16,904 nt of DNA from Bacteroidales bacterium (GTDB lineage Bacteria > Bacteroidota > Bacteroidia > Bacteroidales > P3): NCBI GenBank assembly GCA_021443125.1, contig JABUUQ010000002.1:1066177-1083080 (forward strand), read 5' to 3'. The notes beneath the pieces are model-generated. The model made no database searches. It saw nothing but the letters and a program-made list of their open reading frames with translations, and was not told where the DNA came from. Shown piece by piece: positions 1-7,358 of this stretch (positions within the stretch are counted from its first letter, which is position 1; each line of letters starts with the position of its first letter). The translations under genes were made by a program, and so were the position numbers.

Positions 1-344
1 AGCATTACATTTCCATAGGATTTTGCCTCTGCAGTTACCAATCTTCCCAAAGATGTAGAGTAGTGCGACAAACCACAAACGGAAGAAATTATTTGTTTGC
101 TGTCATACAATTTTTCTGATGTAACAAAAATTGTTTCGGGGTAAACAAAAACTTTTGGTTTTGCTGTTGCAGTAACCTGATCCAGCGTTTCACCATCTAT
201 ACCTATGGATGTAACGGATATTTTCTTAGAAAAAGAATGCAGGCGAGAGATAACATAATTCAATGCCTCTGTCTTGCCTGCATTTTTGTCCATACCCACA
301 AAAGATATACTCTTATAATTCAATATGTCTTTTATAAAAGGCAT
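1..344 (-). CDS. kamB: KamB-like P-loop protein, probable lysine 5,6-aminomutase reactivase subunit (3' part outside window)
   Basis: Only the first 114 or so residues are inside the window. The reading frame starts at the ATG at 344-342; an in-frame TAA lies two codons upstream, so this is the first possible ATG. Residues 17-25 read GMDKNAGKT, a deviant Walker A loop spaced like that of BioD/CobQ-type ATPases (G, five residues, GKT). The gene follows kamA on the same strand after about 30 bases. In lysine-fermenting Bacteroidales such as Porphyromonas gingivalis, kamA is followed by a conserved P-loop protein and a MutS-like ATPase, then kamD and kamE; these two genes are named kamB and kamC and are thought to reactivate the B12-dependent lysine 5,6-aminomutase. 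The call rests on gene order plus the P-loop, not on a recognised full domain. A general P-loop NTPase of unknown role is the alternative. Confidence 0.6.
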   Translation of the reverse strand, partial: MPFIKDILNYKSISFVGMDKNAGKTEALNYVISRLHSFSKKISVTSIGIDGETLDQVTATAKPKVFVYPETIFVTSEKLYDSKQIISSVCGLSHYSTSLGRLVTAEAKSYGNVM

Positions 345-373
345 GGCTTATGGTTTAGAATCGTATTGTTCTA

Positions 374-1642
374 TTATTTTCCTTCGTTCTCCATTCTTTT
401 GCGATTTCTTTCATGGCGTTCCAATTCTTTTGGTTCCATAGACATTCTGTCTCCATGAAGCAAACCAGCAACACCTTCTCTTTCTATATCTTCTTTAAGG
501 AAGTCTACATCACATTCTCCAGGGATATAGGTTTCAGGTTCAGAGTATGTAGTGATTACGCCTTCATAATTTCTCATAACAACCTTGCCAGGAGCTTGAG
601 AAATGATGTATTGAGGCATTACAGGTGTTTTTCCACCGCCACCAGGTGCATCCACAACGAAAGTAGGCACTGCATAGCCAGAAGTATGGCCACGAAGATT
701 TTCCATAATCTCTATTCCCTTAGAAACAGTGGTACGGAAGTGCTCCAATCCCATAGAAAGATCGCATTGATAGATGTAATAAGGACGAACTCTCATTTGA
801 ACAAGACGCTGAACCAACTTTTTCATGACTCTTGTATCGTCATTAACACCTCTCAACAAAACACTTTGGTTTCCAAGAGGAATACCTGCATTGGCCAACT
901 TAGCACATGCTTCGGCAGCCTCTGGAGTACATTCGTTTGGATGGTTAAAGTGAGTGTTCAACCATATTGGGTGGTATTTCTTAAGCATATCGCAAAGTTT
1001 GTCTGTTATTCTCATAGGACAAACAACTGGAGTTCTTGAACCCAAACGTATTATTTCAACATGAGGTATAGCTCTCAATCTTTGAATAATGCTTTCCAAC
1101 ATTTCATCGCTTACCATCAAACTGTCGCCACCTGAAAGCAATACGTCACGAATTTGAGGAGTGCGTGCTATATAGTCTATTCCTTGTTGAATAAGGTCAG
1201 TGCCTACTGTAGCATCCTTTTGTCCTGCAAATCTTCTTCGTGTGCAATGACGGCAATACATTGAGCACATATCAGTTATAAGGAACAAGCATCTGTCTGG
1301 GTACCTGTGAGTAATTCCTGGCACTGGAGAGTCCTCATCTTCGTGCAATGGGTCCAAAAGGTCTGCTTTTGCCTGATGAGTTTCGTTTATTGTTGGAATA
1401 GCTTGGCGACGAATAGGGTCGTTAGGGTTATTTGGGTCAATATGGCAAAGATAATAAGGAGTGATAGCCATACGCAAAGTTTTCAAAGCTGCTTTCACGC
1501 CATCTTCTTCCTCTGCAGTAAGAGTAACATATTGTTTTAGTTGGTCAAGTGTCTCTATACGATTTTTCACCTGCCAATGCCAATCGTTCCATTGTTCGTC
1601 TGTAACATTTGGAAACAGTTCTTTTCTTCTATCTACTTGCAT
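374..1642 (-). CDS. kamA: L-lysine 2,3-aminomutase (radical SAM, PLP-dependent)
   Basis: KamA interconverts L-lysine and L-beta-lysine, the first step of lysine fermentation to acetate and butyrate, in the cytoplasm. The 422-residue length is close to the Clostridium subterminale enzyme. The radical SAM cluster motif CxxxCxxC is C126, C130 and C133 (CSMYCRHC), followed by the typical TRRRFAG. The PLP Schiff-base lysine is K338 in the PGGGGK motif. D294 and D331 match the two aspartates that hold the substrate amino group in the clostridial structure. All key residues are therefore present and the enzyme looks functional. EpmB-type paralogues are shorter and lack this full C-terminal half. The ATG at 1642-1640 gives the normal N-terminus (MQVDRRKELFP) and has an A-rich leader. 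A kamB-like gene follows directly, which supports catabolic lysine use and not beta-lysine osmolyte synthesis. Confidence 0.96.
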   Translation of the reverse strand: MQVDRRKELFPNVTDEQWNDWHWQVKNRIETLDQLKQYVTLTAEEEDGVKAALKTLRMAITPYYLCHIDPNNPNDPIRRQAIPTINETHQAKADLLDPLHEDEDSPVPGITHRYPDRCLFLITDMCSMYCRHCTRRRFAGQKDATVGTDLIQQGIDYIARTPQIRDVLLSGGDSLMVSDEMLESIIQRLRAIPHVEIIRLGSRTPVVCPMRITDKLCDMLKKYHPIWLNTHFNHPNECTPEAAEACAKLANAGIPLGNQSVLLRGVNDDTRVMKKLVQRLVQMRVRPYYIYQCDLSMGLEHFRTTVSKGIEIMENLRGHTSGYAVPTFVVDAPGGGGKTPVMPQYIISQAPGKVVMRNYEGVITTYSEPETYIPGECDVDFLKEDIEREGVAGLLHGDRMSMEPKELERHERNRKRMENEGK

Positions 1643-1691
1643 AATTTTATATTTTGTTTGTTTCTTATTCTATAATTGTTCGTTTGAACTG

Positions 1692-1725
1692 CAAAGTTAG
1701 TGAAAAAATACAAGAATATATCAAA
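1692..1725 (-). promoter_or_regulatory. Putative kamA promoter (Bacteroides-type)
   Basis: On the minus strand a TAACTTTG element (1699-1692) fits the Bacteroidota -7 consensus TAnnTTTG, with TTTG (1725-1722) 22 bases upstream, slightly wider than the usual 18-21. It lies about 50 bases ahead of the kamA ATG. The -7 match is exact; the -33 match is common in AT-rich DNA and is weaker support. Confidence 0.5.
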
Positions 1726-1771
1726 ACAGCCAAAGAAAATTTTGTTGCGTCAGACTAAACGCCTAATCCAT

Positions 1772-1838
1772 AAAAATAAAACGGCGTTTTAATTTGCTAA
1801 AACCTTGTTTTAATTTTTTGAAACGCCGTTTTATTTTT
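1772..1838. repeat. Intergenic repeat copy A: inverted repeat with 21-base arms
   Basis: The arm at 1772-1792 matches the reverse complement of 1818-1838 at 20 of 21 positions, with a 25-base loop. Each arm contains the near-palindrome AAACG(G/C)CGTTT. The segment CCTTG then TTTTAATTTTTT in the spacer and right arm is shared with copy B (6458-6524) and in part with copy C (15911-15985). It lies between the divergent kamA and S46 peptidase genes, so it cannot be a simple terminator for either. A regulatory palindrome or a small mobile or extragenic repeat are both possible. Confidence 0.8.
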
Positions 1839-1882
1839 GCCTTTACTTGTTTTGTTGTTCAAAAAGAATAATGCCCTTATTT

Positions 1883-1914
1883 TTTGCGACATTGAAAAAG
1901 ATTATTTAACTTTG
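1883..1914 (+). promoter_or_regulatory. Putative promoter of the S46 peptidase operon
   Basis: TTTG at 1883-1886 is followed after 20 bases by TAACTTTG at 1907-1914, a good match to the Bacteroidota -33/-7 pattern. The peptidase ATG is 34 bases further on, after a leader holding TAGAGG and an A-rich stretch. The element lies about 70 bases downstream of repeat copy A. Confidence 0.65.
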
Positions 1915-1948
1915 CACTTTTATAAACATAATAAATAGAGGTATAAAA

Positions 1949-4114
1949 ATGAAAAAAACAATCGTTACAATGGTGGCAATGCTTGCTGTACTAAGTTCTG
2001 CATTTGCTGCTCCTGCACCAAAGGCGACACTTCCACCAGATGAAGGTATGTGGTTGCCTATGTTCTTCCAAAGACTGAACTATTCTGATATGAAAAAGCT
2101 TGGTCTTCAACTTACTGCAGAAGAACTTTATAGTTTCAACAACTCATCTTTGAAGGATGCAATAGTTCAAATGGGTGAATTTTGTACTGGCGAAATGGTT
2201 TCAGCCAACGGACTTATGTTTACCAATCATCATTGTGGATATGACGCAATAGCTTCATCTTCAACAGTTGAACACGATTATCTTACAGATGGTTTTTGGG
2301 CCAATAGCTATGAAGAAGAAATTCCTATCCCAGGCCTTTTCGTTTCTTTCCTACGCGAAATGCATGATGTAACTGCTGATGTTTTGGGTTCTCATGTTAA
2401 GGATTTGAACAAGAAACAATATGCAGAGGAAATAGGAAAAAACATAGCTGAATTAGAGAAAAAATACTCTGAAGACGGCAAATATATCGTTACAATAAAG
2501 GATTTCTTTGAAGGTAACGAATACTATATGTTTATATATGAGAGATTCTACGATGTTCGCCTTGTTGGTGCTCCTCCTTCTTCTATAGGAAAATTTGGTG
2601 GCGACACAGACAACTGGATGTGGCCAAGACATACAGGCGACTTTTCTATCTTCCGTATCTATGCAGACAAAGACAACAATCCTGCTCAATATTCAAAAGA
2701 CAATCAACCATATCAGCCAAAGCATTTCTTGCCTGTAAGCATCAAAGGGGTAGAGGCTAATGATTTTGCTATGATTTGGGGTTATCCTGGCTCAACAGAA
2801 AGATATATGACTTCTTTTGAGGTTGAAAATACTTTGAATGTATTGAATCCTGCTTTGATAGAAACTGGTTCTCGTATGCTTCCTATTATGAAAAAGAATA
2901 TGGACAGAAGCACAGAGGTAAGATTGAAATATGCTTCAGACTATGCATCTATGATGAACACATGGAAAAACAAACAAGGTGAAAGCCGTGGTTTGAAAAG
3001 ATTGAAAGTGTATGACAAAAAGAAAGCTATTGAAGACAGATTGGAGGAATGGGTTGCCAAAGACGATTCTCGTTCTCAATACTCTTCAGTTGTATCTGAT
3101 TTAAGAAACTCTTCAAAAACTATCTTCTCAAGTGCAAGTAACAAAACAGCTATGTATCACAATTTTGGTGTAATGCTTAGCCAAAGAACTTTGTTTTCTC
3201 TTCGTGCTTCATTATCATTGATTATAGGAGAAATGCAAGGCGGTCTTGATGAGAAAGGTTTGGAACGCTTGAGAGTTTATGGTGAAAATCATTTCAAATC
3301 TTATGACCAACAAACAGAAAAAGAATTGTTTGCAGAACTTATAAGAATTGAGACAGGCTTGCCATTAGAATATAGAATTGCTGCGATAGACAAATTGGTT
3401 GCCAAAGAAGGCGGCGTTGATAAGTTTGTGGAAAAAGTTTTCAAGAAATCTATCTTTGCAAATGCAGAAAACTATGACAAATTCTTTAAGAAACCAAAAA
3501 TGAACAAACTTCTTGCAGACCCTATGTGCATTGTTGCACAGGCTATCTATGCTGCAATTGCTCCAGATGAAAATTCAGCAGAAGGAGAAGTTGCTATGGC
3601 AAATGCAAAACAAAACTTCGTACAAGCTTTGAGAGAAATGGATGCAAATCTTGTTCGTTACCCTGATGCAAATTTCACAATGAGAATGACTTATGGTTCT
3701 GTACTTGACTATTATCCTGCTGACGCAATTCATTATGACTTTACAACAACAATAGACGGCATAATGGAAAAAGAAGACCCTAACAATGACGAATTTATCG
3801 TACCTCAAAAACTTAAAGACCTTTATTCTGCAAAAGATTATGGTCAATATGCAGACAAAAACGGCAATATGACTGTATGTTTCCTAACAAACAATGACAT
3901 TACAGGTGGAAACTCTGGCTCTCCTGTGATAAATGCAAAGGGGGAACTTATTGGTCTTGCTTTCGACGGCAACTGGGAGGCAATGAGTGGCGATATAGCA
4001 TTCGAGCCTGAACTTCAAAGAACAATTTGTGTTGATTCACGCTATGTATTGTTCATTATAGACAAATTTGCCAACTGTCAAAGATTGATAAACGAACTAA
4101 AAATTGTTAAATAA
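1949..4114 (+). CDS. dpp7: S46 family dipeptidyl-peptidase, DPP7-like
   Basis: An exported serine exopeptidase that releases dipeptides from peptide N-termini in the periplasm or at the cell surface. A signal peptide covers about residues 1-20 (MKKTIVTMVAMLAVLSSAFA). The mature start, with PPDEGMWLP, is typical of S46. The trypsin-like triad is H95 (in TNHHCGYD), D231 (in RHTGDFSIF) and S656 (in GGNSGSPV); the spacings 136 and 425 are very close to those of characterised DPP7. The length of 721 fits the family (about 710-720). The residue 18 after the catalytic serine, which sets S1 specificity, is G674; DPP11 has arginine there for Asp/Glu at P1, whereas DPP7 has glycine and prefers hydrophobic P1 residues. 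The DPP7 type is inferred from this position. It is the first gene of a closely spaced series; the FKBP gene follows after 16 bases. The dipeptides would feed amino acid fermentation. Confidence 0.93.
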   Translation: MKKTIVTMVAMLAVLSSAFAAPAPKATLPPDEGMWLPMFFQRLNYSDMKKLGLQLTAEELYSFNNSSLKDAIVQMGEFCTGEMVSANGLMFTNHHCGYDAIASSSTVEHDYLTDGFWANSYEEEIPIPGLFVSFLREMHDVTADVLGSHVKDLNKKQYAEEIGKNIAELEKKYSEDGKYIVTIKDFFEGNEYYMFIYERFYDVRLVGAPPSSIGKFGGDTDNWMWPRHTGDFSIFRIYADKDNNPAQYSKDNQPYQPKHFLPVSIKGVEANDFAMIWGYPGSTERYMTSFEVENTLNVLNPALIETGSRMLPIMKKNMDRSTEVRLKYASDYASMMNTWKNKQGESRGLKRLKVYDKKKAIEDRLEEWVAKDDSRSQYSSVVSDLRNSSKTIFSSASNKTAMYHNFGVMLSQRTLFSLRASLSLIIGEMQGGLDEKGLERLRVYGENHFKSYDQQTEKELFAELIRIETGLPLEYRIAAIDKLVAKEGGVDKFVEKVFKKSIFANAENYDKFFKKPKMNKLLADPMCIVAQAIYAAIAPDENSAEGEVAMANAKQNFVQALREMDANLVRYPDANFTMRMTYGSVLDYYPADAIHYDFTTTIDGIMEKEDPNNDEFIVPQKLKDLYSAKDYGQYADKNGNMTVCFLTNNDITGGNSGSPVINAKGELIGLAFDGNWEAMSGDIAFEPELQRTICVDSRYVLFIIDKFANCQRLINELKIVK

Positions 4115-4130
4115 TACGAAATAATACACT

Positions 4131-4751
4131 ATGAAACTGAATAATCAGATAGACAAAGTATCTTATATTCTTGGAGAGGATATAGGAAACAGCATAATAA
4201 GAGAAGGATACGAATTAAACTTGGATGTTTTTGTTGAAGCACTGAAAGCAGCAGCACAAGGCAAGAGTGAAAACCTTCTTTCAGCACAAGAAAGAGGCGA
4301 AACAATGCAAGCATGGCAGAGTGAGCAACAAGCAAAAATGCAGGCTAAGATGCAAGAAGAATCTCGTGAGGCAAGAAAGCAAGGAGAAGAATTTTTGAAA
4401 AACAATCGTCAGCAAGCAAATGTTACAGAGACTCCTTCAGGACTTCAATACACTGTTATTCAAGAAGGTGTAGGCCAAAAACCAAAAGCAACCGACAAAG
4501 TAAAAGTTCATTATCACGGAACATTGCTTAACGGCACTGTTTTCGATTCTTCTGTACAAAGAGGAGAACCTATAGTTTTCGGTCTAAACCAAGTAATTGC
4601 AGGTTGGACAGAAGGTGTTCAACTTATGAGTGTTGGAGCCAAATATCGCTTCTTCATTCCTGCAGACTTGGCATACGGAGACCAACCTGTAGGCAATATA
4701 CCTGGCGGAAGCACACTTATATTCGAGGTTGAACTTCTTGGAATAGAATAA
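4131..4751 (+). CDS. FKBP-type peptidyl-prolyl cis-trans isomerase (FklB/Mip-like)
   Basis: A prolyl isomerase and folding helper of 206 residues, the same length as E. coli FklB. Residues 1-95 form the charged helical N-terminal dimerisation domain of Mip/FklB proteins (long helix rich in Q, E and K at about 50-95). Residues 100-206 are the FKBP catalytic domain. Ligand-pocket residues of FKBP12 are all matched: Y128, F138, D139, F150, V155-I156, W159, Y182 and F198. There is no signal peptide (MKLNNQIDKVSY), so I infer a cytoplasmic location, unlike the lipoprotein FKBPs common in this phylum. It starts 16 bases after the S46 peptidase and ends 10 bases before the phosphopantetheinyl transferase, so co-transcription is likely, although the functions are not obviously linked. 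Confidence 0.93.
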   Translation: MKLNNQIDKVSYILGEDIGNSIIREGYELNLDVFVEALKAAAQGKSENLLSAQERGETMQAWQSEQQAKMQAKMQEESREARKQGEEFLKNNRQQANVTETPSGLQYTVIQEGVGQKPKATDKVKVHYHGTLLNGTVFDSSVQRGEPIVFGLNQVIAGWTEGVQLMSVGAKYRFFIPADLAYGDQPVGNIPGGSTLIFEVELLGIE

Positions 4752-4761
4752 ACAAACAATT

Positions 4762-5337
4762 ATGTTGGAGATTTTCGTTGAGAGTGTTGCAAATCTGGAA
4801 ATTGTTTATGGCAAAGATGCAACTCTGAGCAATAAAGAAAATATCTCACTCTTAGGCAGAAAATTTCTTATACAAAAACTAAAAGAGCAAGGTTTGTCTT
4901 TTGACTTCCATATCTCATTGGAAGAAAAAGGCAAACCTTTTTTTACTCATAATTCCAATATTCATTTTTCGGTATCTAACACACAAAAATTTATTGCAAT
5001 AATCTTATCGGATAAAAAGGTGGGAATAGATATTGAACAAACGAGAAAATACAACGATTCCTTGATAAAAAGATTTTTTAACAAAGAAGAAATCATTTAC
5101 CTTAAAAATCAAAACGACTACGATAAGAATAAAGCATTCACACAACTATGGACAATCAAGGAATCTTTCGTAAAAATGACTGGAACTGGCATTGCAAATA
5201 ATTTTAATAATCAAAATCTTACACCTATCAACTCAATTTTTACTTTATCTCAGCAATACACAAAACTTTCTGCCAAAATCAATAGTTTTTATATTGAAGA
5301 AAAAGACTTGTTTGTCAGTTACGCAGTCCAAATCTAA
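4762..5337 (+). CDS. 4'-phosphopantetheinyl transferase, Sfp/Gsp superfamily
   Basis: Transfers the phosphopantetheine arm of coenzyme A to a serine on acyl or peptidyl carrier proteins, making them active. Two family motifs are clear: VGIDIEQ at 87-93, with the Mg-binding D90 and E92, and WTIKESFVKMTGTGI at 130-144, with W130, K133, E134 and K138. Residues 58-74 (GKPFF then HFSVSNT) match the conserved KPxF and HFxxSxS segments ahead of the first motif. At 191 residues it is a short Sfp-type enzyme and not the 120-residue AcpS type. No carrier protein or synthase gene is visible, so the substrate is unknown; it may be the main ACP-activating enzyme. It begins 10 bases after the FKBP gene, so it probably shares the operon. 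The flanking motifs are strong but the C-terminal 45 residues are poorly conserved. Confidence 0.88.
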   Translation: MLEIFVESVANLEIVYGKDATLSNKENISLLGRKFLIQKLKEQGLSFDFHISLEEKGKPFFTHNSNIHFSVSNTQKFIAIILSDKKVGIDIEQTRKYNDSLIKRFFNKEEIIYLKNQNDYDKNKAFTQLWTIKESFVKMTGTGIANNFNNQNLTPINSIFTLSQQYTKLSAKINSFYIEEKDLFVSYAVQI

Positions 5338-5367
5338 TTGTTGATTTCATAACTTGCAAATAAAATT

Positions 5368-6453
5368 ATGAAAATAAAGCAAATTTTCTCTTTCATCGTT
5401 GTTCTTATACTTCTGGGTAACAATCTTTTTGCCCAAATAGAGATTATGACTAACGAATTTCTTTACGACACAGCCTCTTTTCCTTCTTGCCACGCATCCA
5501 CTTTGACAGAAGCAGAAAATGGAGATATTCTCGTTGCTTATTTTGGTGGTTCTTATGAAGGTTGTAAAGATGTAAATATCTATCTTTCAAGGAAAAAGCA
5601 TAATTCTACCTTTTGGGAAAATCCTATTGAGATTGCTAACGGAGAAATCGAAGGAACGATAAAAGAAAAGAAAGCTTGCTACAATCCAGTCTTAATAAAA
5701 ATGCCTGACAATCAGATTGTTTTATTCTTCAAAGTAGGAAATTGCGTTCAGGACTGGAAAGGCTACTATTCTGTTTCCGATGACAATGGTTTATCTTGGA
5801 GCAAGAAACAACCCTTGCTTGAAAATTTTCTCGGCCCTGTAAAGAACAAACCTATAATACGCAATAACACAATGATTTGTGGCTCTTCTACCGAAAAAGA
5901 TTGGTGGAAAATCTATTTTGAATTGCTGGACTTAAACACAAACCAATGGTCAAAAACCGATAATATAAAGACTGAAAAAGCTGTTTCAACGATGGAAATG
6001 CCAAAAGGCAAGAAAAAAGATATACTTTGCATACAACCAACAATTTTCACTTTGGAGAATGGAGATTTGCTGGCTTTGAATCGAACAAAAAACGGATTTC
6101 TTGCAAAAACAACCTCTAAAGACAATGGCAAAACATGGTCTAAAGTTACTTTAAGCAATATCCCAAATAACAATTCGGGCATTGACGGCATTACTCTGCA
6201 AGATGGCAGACACCTTTTGGTATATAACGATGTGCAAACAAAGAATGGAGAGGAGATGGGGGCGAGAACACCTTTGACTATTGCTATTTTCGACAAAGAT
6301 TTCAAAGAAATAATATATAAAACCAATATAGAAACCGAACAAGGTGAGTTTTCCTATCCTTCTGTCATTCAAGATAAGAACGGAAAAATCCACATTGCTT
6401 ACACTTGGAATAGAAAGAAAATCAAATATATTTGCATTAAATTATCAGAATAG
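5368..6453 (+). CDS. Secreted BNR/Asp-box beta-propeller protein (sialidase-like family, function unknown)
   Basis: A 361-residue exported protein with a signal peptide at 1-22 (MKIKQIFSFIVVLILLGNNLFA) and no lipobox or sorting domain, so probably periplasmic. Two Asp-boxes (SxDxGxxW) are visible at 137-144 (SDDNGLSW) and 250-257 (SKDNGKTW), the hallmark of six-bladed sialidase-type propellers. The conserved blocks AYFGGSYEG (57-65), CYNPVL (104-109), GPVKNKP (156-162), IQPTI (222-226), NSGIDGITLQDGRHLLVYN (269-287) and SYPSVI (329-334) fit the BNR_2 family often labelled exo-alpha-sialidase. The N-terminal (F/Y)RIP arginine motif of true GH33 sialidases is absent; the matching place reads SFPSCHAST. 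I therefore do not call it a sialidase. A glycosidase acting on another sugar or a carbohydrate-binding propeller is possible. It follows the transferase gene by 30 bases and is the last gene before repeat copy B. Confidence 0.82.
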   Translation: MKIKQIFSFIVVLILLGNNLFAQIEIMTNEFLYDTASFPSCHASTLTEAENGDILVAYFGGSYEGCKDVNIYLSRKKHNSTFWENPIEIANGEIEGTIKEKKACYNPVLIKMPDNQIVLFFKVGNCVQDWKGYYSVSDDNGLSWSKKQPLLENFLGPVKNKPIIRNNTMICGSSTEKDWWKIYFELLDLNTNQWSKTDNIKTEKAVSTMEMPKGKKKDILCIQPTIFTLENGDLLALNRTKNGFLAKTTSKDNGKTWSKVTLSNIPNNNSGIDGITLQDGRHLLVYNDVQTKNGEEMGARTPLTIAIFDKDFKEIIYKTNIETEQGEFSYPSVIQDKNGKIHIAYTWNRKKIKYICIKLSE

Positions 6454-6457
6454 GCTT

Positions 6458-6524
6458 TCAAAAAATTAAAACGGCGTTTTAGAAAATTATTCCTTGCTTT
6501 TAATTTTTTAGAACGGCGTTTCTG
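6458..6524. repeat. Intergenic repeat copy B
   Basis: Contains AAAACGGCGTTTT at 6468-6480 and a second AACGGCGTTT at 6512-6521. AAAAAATTAAAA at 6460-6471 is an exact 12-base inverted match to TTTTAATTTTTT at 6498-6509. The order of parts (AT-rich arm, first CGGCG palindrome, about 15 bases, CCTTG then TTTTAATTTTTT, second palindrome) is the same as in copy A, and the stretch AAAATTATTCCTT is also found in copy C. It begins just after the stop of the BNR gene, so here it could also serve as a terminator, but there is no clean T-run after it. Confidence 0.75.
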
Positions 6525-6579
6525 TTAGTGATTAAGAAATTCTTATTAAGCATATGGTGCCGAAATAAAATTTATTCTA

Positions 6580-6587
6580 TATCTTTG
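6580..6587 (+). promoter_or_regulatory. Putative -7 element for the exported-protein block
   Basis: TATCTTTG fits the Bacteroidota -7 consensus TAnnTTTG. No convincing TTTG is seen at -33. It lies 66 bases before the ATG at 6654 and 56 bases after repeat copy B, leaving an AT-rich leader of about 65 bases. Confidence 0.45.
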
Positions 6588-6653
6588 CAAAGAAAGATGT
6601 TAACTTTTTATGATATATAAAGTTCAGTTCAATTATATTACAAATAAGATAAT

Positions 6654-7358
6654 ATGAAAAAGAGATTAGTACTAACTTTATTTTTGCTTGTTAATGTATT
6701 AACATATGCACAATTAAGCACAAGTTTTGTTGAAATAGGAAAGCAATGGAATATATGTCATACATATTGGAATGGAACACTCCTAACATATTCATATAAA
6801 ATATCAGAAGAAGACACTGTTTATAATGGACATACCTATAATAAGGTAGAAATAAGTAGGCATTATAATTATAATCAAGAATTGGACCAATGGGAGAATT
6901 GGAGTGATATTCGTACTTGGATTAGAGAAGAAGGGGGCATTGTATATGCATTAACGTATGCATATACAGTGTCAAATGGATATTTTTATTCTATAAAATA
7001 TCTCAATACAATACCAATAGAGTTTGTATTATATGATTTTAATTTGCAGATAGACGATACATTAGACTATGTTATTATGCCGTCTGTTGTATATGATGCA
7101 TATACAGAAATCCTTGGTCCATGTTATGTAAAAGCAATAGATATAATAACTACATTAGATGATGTTCAACGTAAGCGTATTATTTTATCAAAAGTATATA
7201 TTCCGTGGGGTATACCTGAAAAAGAAATAACAGAAGAATGGATTGAAGGAATTGGTAGTAGGCGAGGATTATTTAATACATATACGAGATTCTCTTCGTT
7301 GTTATGTCTAAAAGAATCAGAGTTTTTTGATTTATATGAATGGAGAAAGTTGTTATAA
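6654..7358 (+). CDS. Secreted T9SS-cargo-like protein, frameshifted and cut off from its sorting domain
   Basis: The open frame encodes 234 residues with a signal peptide at 1-19 (MKKRLVLTLFLLVNVLTYA). The body resembles a widespread Bacteroidota family of exported proteins of unknown function: a DTVYNGHTYNKV segment (54-65), an IREEGGIVYAL segment, a YDFNLQIDDTL segment, RKRI, and WIEGIGSRRGLF near the end; these proteins usually finish with a T9SS sorting domain. Here the frame ends early at 7356-7358. Skipping one base in the T6 tract at 7323-7328 joins it to a frame that reads on through a PNPAK-type sorting domain up to another stop at 7504. The product as written would be exported to the periplasm but not secreted by T9SS. 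The original gene spanned 6654-7617 and is best viewed as a pseudogene. A sequencing error could explain the homopolymer indel but not the second stop. Confidence 0.72.
   Translation: MKKRLVLTLFLLVNVLTYAQLSTSFVEIGKQWNICHTYWNGTLLTYSYKISEEDTVYNGHTYNKVEISRHYNYNQELDQWENWSDIRTWIREEGGIVYALTYAYTVSNGYFYSIKYLNTIPIEFVLYDFNLQIDDTLDYVIMPSVVYDAYTEILGPCYVKAIDIITTLDDVQRKRIILSKVYIPWGIPEKEITEEWIEGIGSRRGLFNTYTRFSSLLCLKESEFFDLYEWRKLL

Noticed and set aside
413..1039. 208-codon plus-strand open frame opposite kamA
   Set aside because: It is the complement of a strongly conserved enzyme with all catalytic residues; its product is rich in S, H, C and F with no recognisable domain, as expected of an antisense shadow.
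1772..1838. Repeat copy A as a transcription terminator
   Set aside because: It lies between two divergent starts, so no transcript from either flanking gene should end here.
5368..6453. Calling the BNR protein a neuraminidase (nanH)
   Set aside because: The arginine motif of GH33 enzymes is missing at the N-terminus and only two Asp-boxes are seen.
7323..7358. Programmed ribosomal frameshift at the T6 tract
   Set aside because: The restored frame meets another stop at 7504 inside the sorting domain, so shifting would not give a working T9SS signal; I also see no clear downstream stimulatory structure.
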